Positions 5,398 through 5,891 of a stretch of DNA of 5,891 nt are shown here, one piece after another. Source of the DNA: Actinomycetes bacterium (GTDB lineage: Bacteria; Actinomycetota; Coriobacteriia; WRKU01); contig WQXV01000075.1 of assembly GCA_009781565.1 (NCBI GenBank), positions 1 through 5,891 on the forward strand, written 5' to 3'. The position numbers and the translations under genes are program-made. The notes under the pieces were generated by a model. It was not told the origin of the DNA, did not search any database, and saw only the letters and a program-made list of their open reading frames with translations. Within the stretch, counting starts at the first letter, position 1. The number at the start of each line of letters is the position of its first letter.

Positions 5398-5891
5398 ATG
5401 AAGAATGCCTTTTATATCCCCGGTGATGTCTTCGATGGCTTTTTGACGGGAGGTGCGATGAATGCTCAGGATGGAGCGTGCGTCTTCGCAGTCGCCGATC
5501 CCAGCATCGCAGAGCTCATACCTCCACCGCTCAAACTCACCGACCCCGATCATCCTCTGCTCTACATATACCTTGTCAATATACGCGAACCGAACTTTGC
5601 TCCGTGGTATATCGAGGGCGGGATCGCCGTCATGGTGCGTTATGGTGATTTGGAGGGCAGCTATTTCTTCAACCTCCAACTCAGCGGTCCCGGTGCTTTG
5701 ATGGGTGCCTTGAGCGGCAGAGACAGTGTAGGACTACCGAAGAAACTCAGCGAAGAGATGGTAGTTTGGCGAGAGGGCAACCTCGGGCACTGCTATATCC
5801 AACGTAAAGGTGTGCGTCTACTTGACATAAAGCTTGAGATCGGCCGCTACAACGATCCGAACTTCTCACTCAGTATCGAGAACTGCCAAGA
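5398..5891 (+). CDS. acetoacetate decarboxylase-family protein (3' end outside window)
   Basis: The first 164 residues are present and the gene runs off the window. Family features include the early ELIPPPLKL segment (39-47, compare the PxPL of the family), YLVNIREPNF (58-67), EGGIAVMVRYGDLEGSYFF (73-91) and GRDSVGLPKKLSEE (107-120), where Lys115-Lys116 correspond to the Schiff-base lysine and its pKa-lowering neighbour. Glu64 and Glu73 could be the active-site acids. Classical members turn acetoacetate into acetone and CO2, while other clades act on different keto acids or catalyse aldol-type reactions, so the substrate is not fixed by what is seen. ATG 5398 has a strong GGAAGGAG five bases upstream. 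It follows the lipoprotein gene and is divergent from pxpABC. The protein is soluble, with no signal peptide. Confidence 0.83.
   Translation, partial: MKNAFYIPGDVFDGFLTGGAMNAQDGACVFAVADPSIAELIPPPLKLTDPDHPLLYIYLVNIREPNFAPWYIEGGIAVMVRYGDLEGSYFFNLQLSGPGALMGALSGRDSVGLPKKLSEEMVVWREGNLGHCYIQRKGVRLLDIKLEIGRYNDPNFSLSIENCQ

Noticed and set aside
5320..5679. Minus-strand frame of 119 residues
   Set aside because: It is antisense to the acetoacetate decarboxylase-family gene and lacks a ribosome site or recognisable motif.
1..5891. CRISPR arrays, tRNA or rRNA genes, insertion sequences, phage or defence genes
   Set aside because: No regularly spaced repeats, cloverleaf or rRNA-like stretches, transposase motifs or terminal repeats were seen.

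Overview
This 5.9 kb window is gene-dense bacterial DNA of moderate GC content. It holds two unrelated blocks that converge on a strong hairpin near position 2540. The taxon cannot be read directly. A compact Tad/Flp-type pseudopilin cluster with a DUF192 neighbour, a pxpABC operon and a striking excess of GATC/CGATCG would fit an actinobacterium (an acidimicrobial lineage is my low-confidence guess), but no ribosomal or marker gene is present.

Block 1 (plus strand, about 1-2488) is a tight run of genes. It contains the possible tail of an upstream gene (1-120), an unrecognised roughly 319-residue protein (50-1009), a TadE-like pseudopilin with a clean prepilin-peptidase site (1014-1424), a DUF192 protein (1428-1832) and a zinc-ribbon protein with a disordered middle (1829-2284). 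These genes are separated by 3-4 bases or overlap. After an AT-rich 90-base gap comes a 37-residue single-span membrane protein with a near-perfect ribosome binding site (2375-2488). The first four genes look like the distal part of a pilus or secretion (Tad) operon.

A hairpin with a 15 bp perfect stem (2520-2555), preceded by a second inverted repeat (2478-2515), separates block 1 from block 2 and probably serves both strands.

Block 2 (minus strand, 4977 to 2578) is a complete pxpA-pxpB-pxpC operon encoding the prokaryotic ATP-dependent 5-oxoprolinase, which returns 5-oxoproline to glutamate. All three proteins carry their family motifs. The genes are separated by 11 bases (A-B) and overlap by 8 bases (B-C).

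Block 3 (plus strand, divergent from pxpA) starts with a small lipoprotein that has no ATG/GTG/TTG start at the expected place and appears to begin at AUC 5083 behind a perfect Shine-Dalgarno. It is followed by an acetoacetate decarboxylase-family gene (5398 to the window end) with the PKKL catalytic lysine motif. The two genes share almost the same 12-base translation-initiation leader, which is the best support for the unusual start.

No RNA gene, CRISPR array, insertion sequence, phage gene or defence system was seen. There is no clear sign of a wholly new system. The points most worth a second look are the AUC start, the roughly threefold GATC excess, the 37-residue membrane protein, and the unrecognised and zinc-ribbon partners of the pilin cluster.
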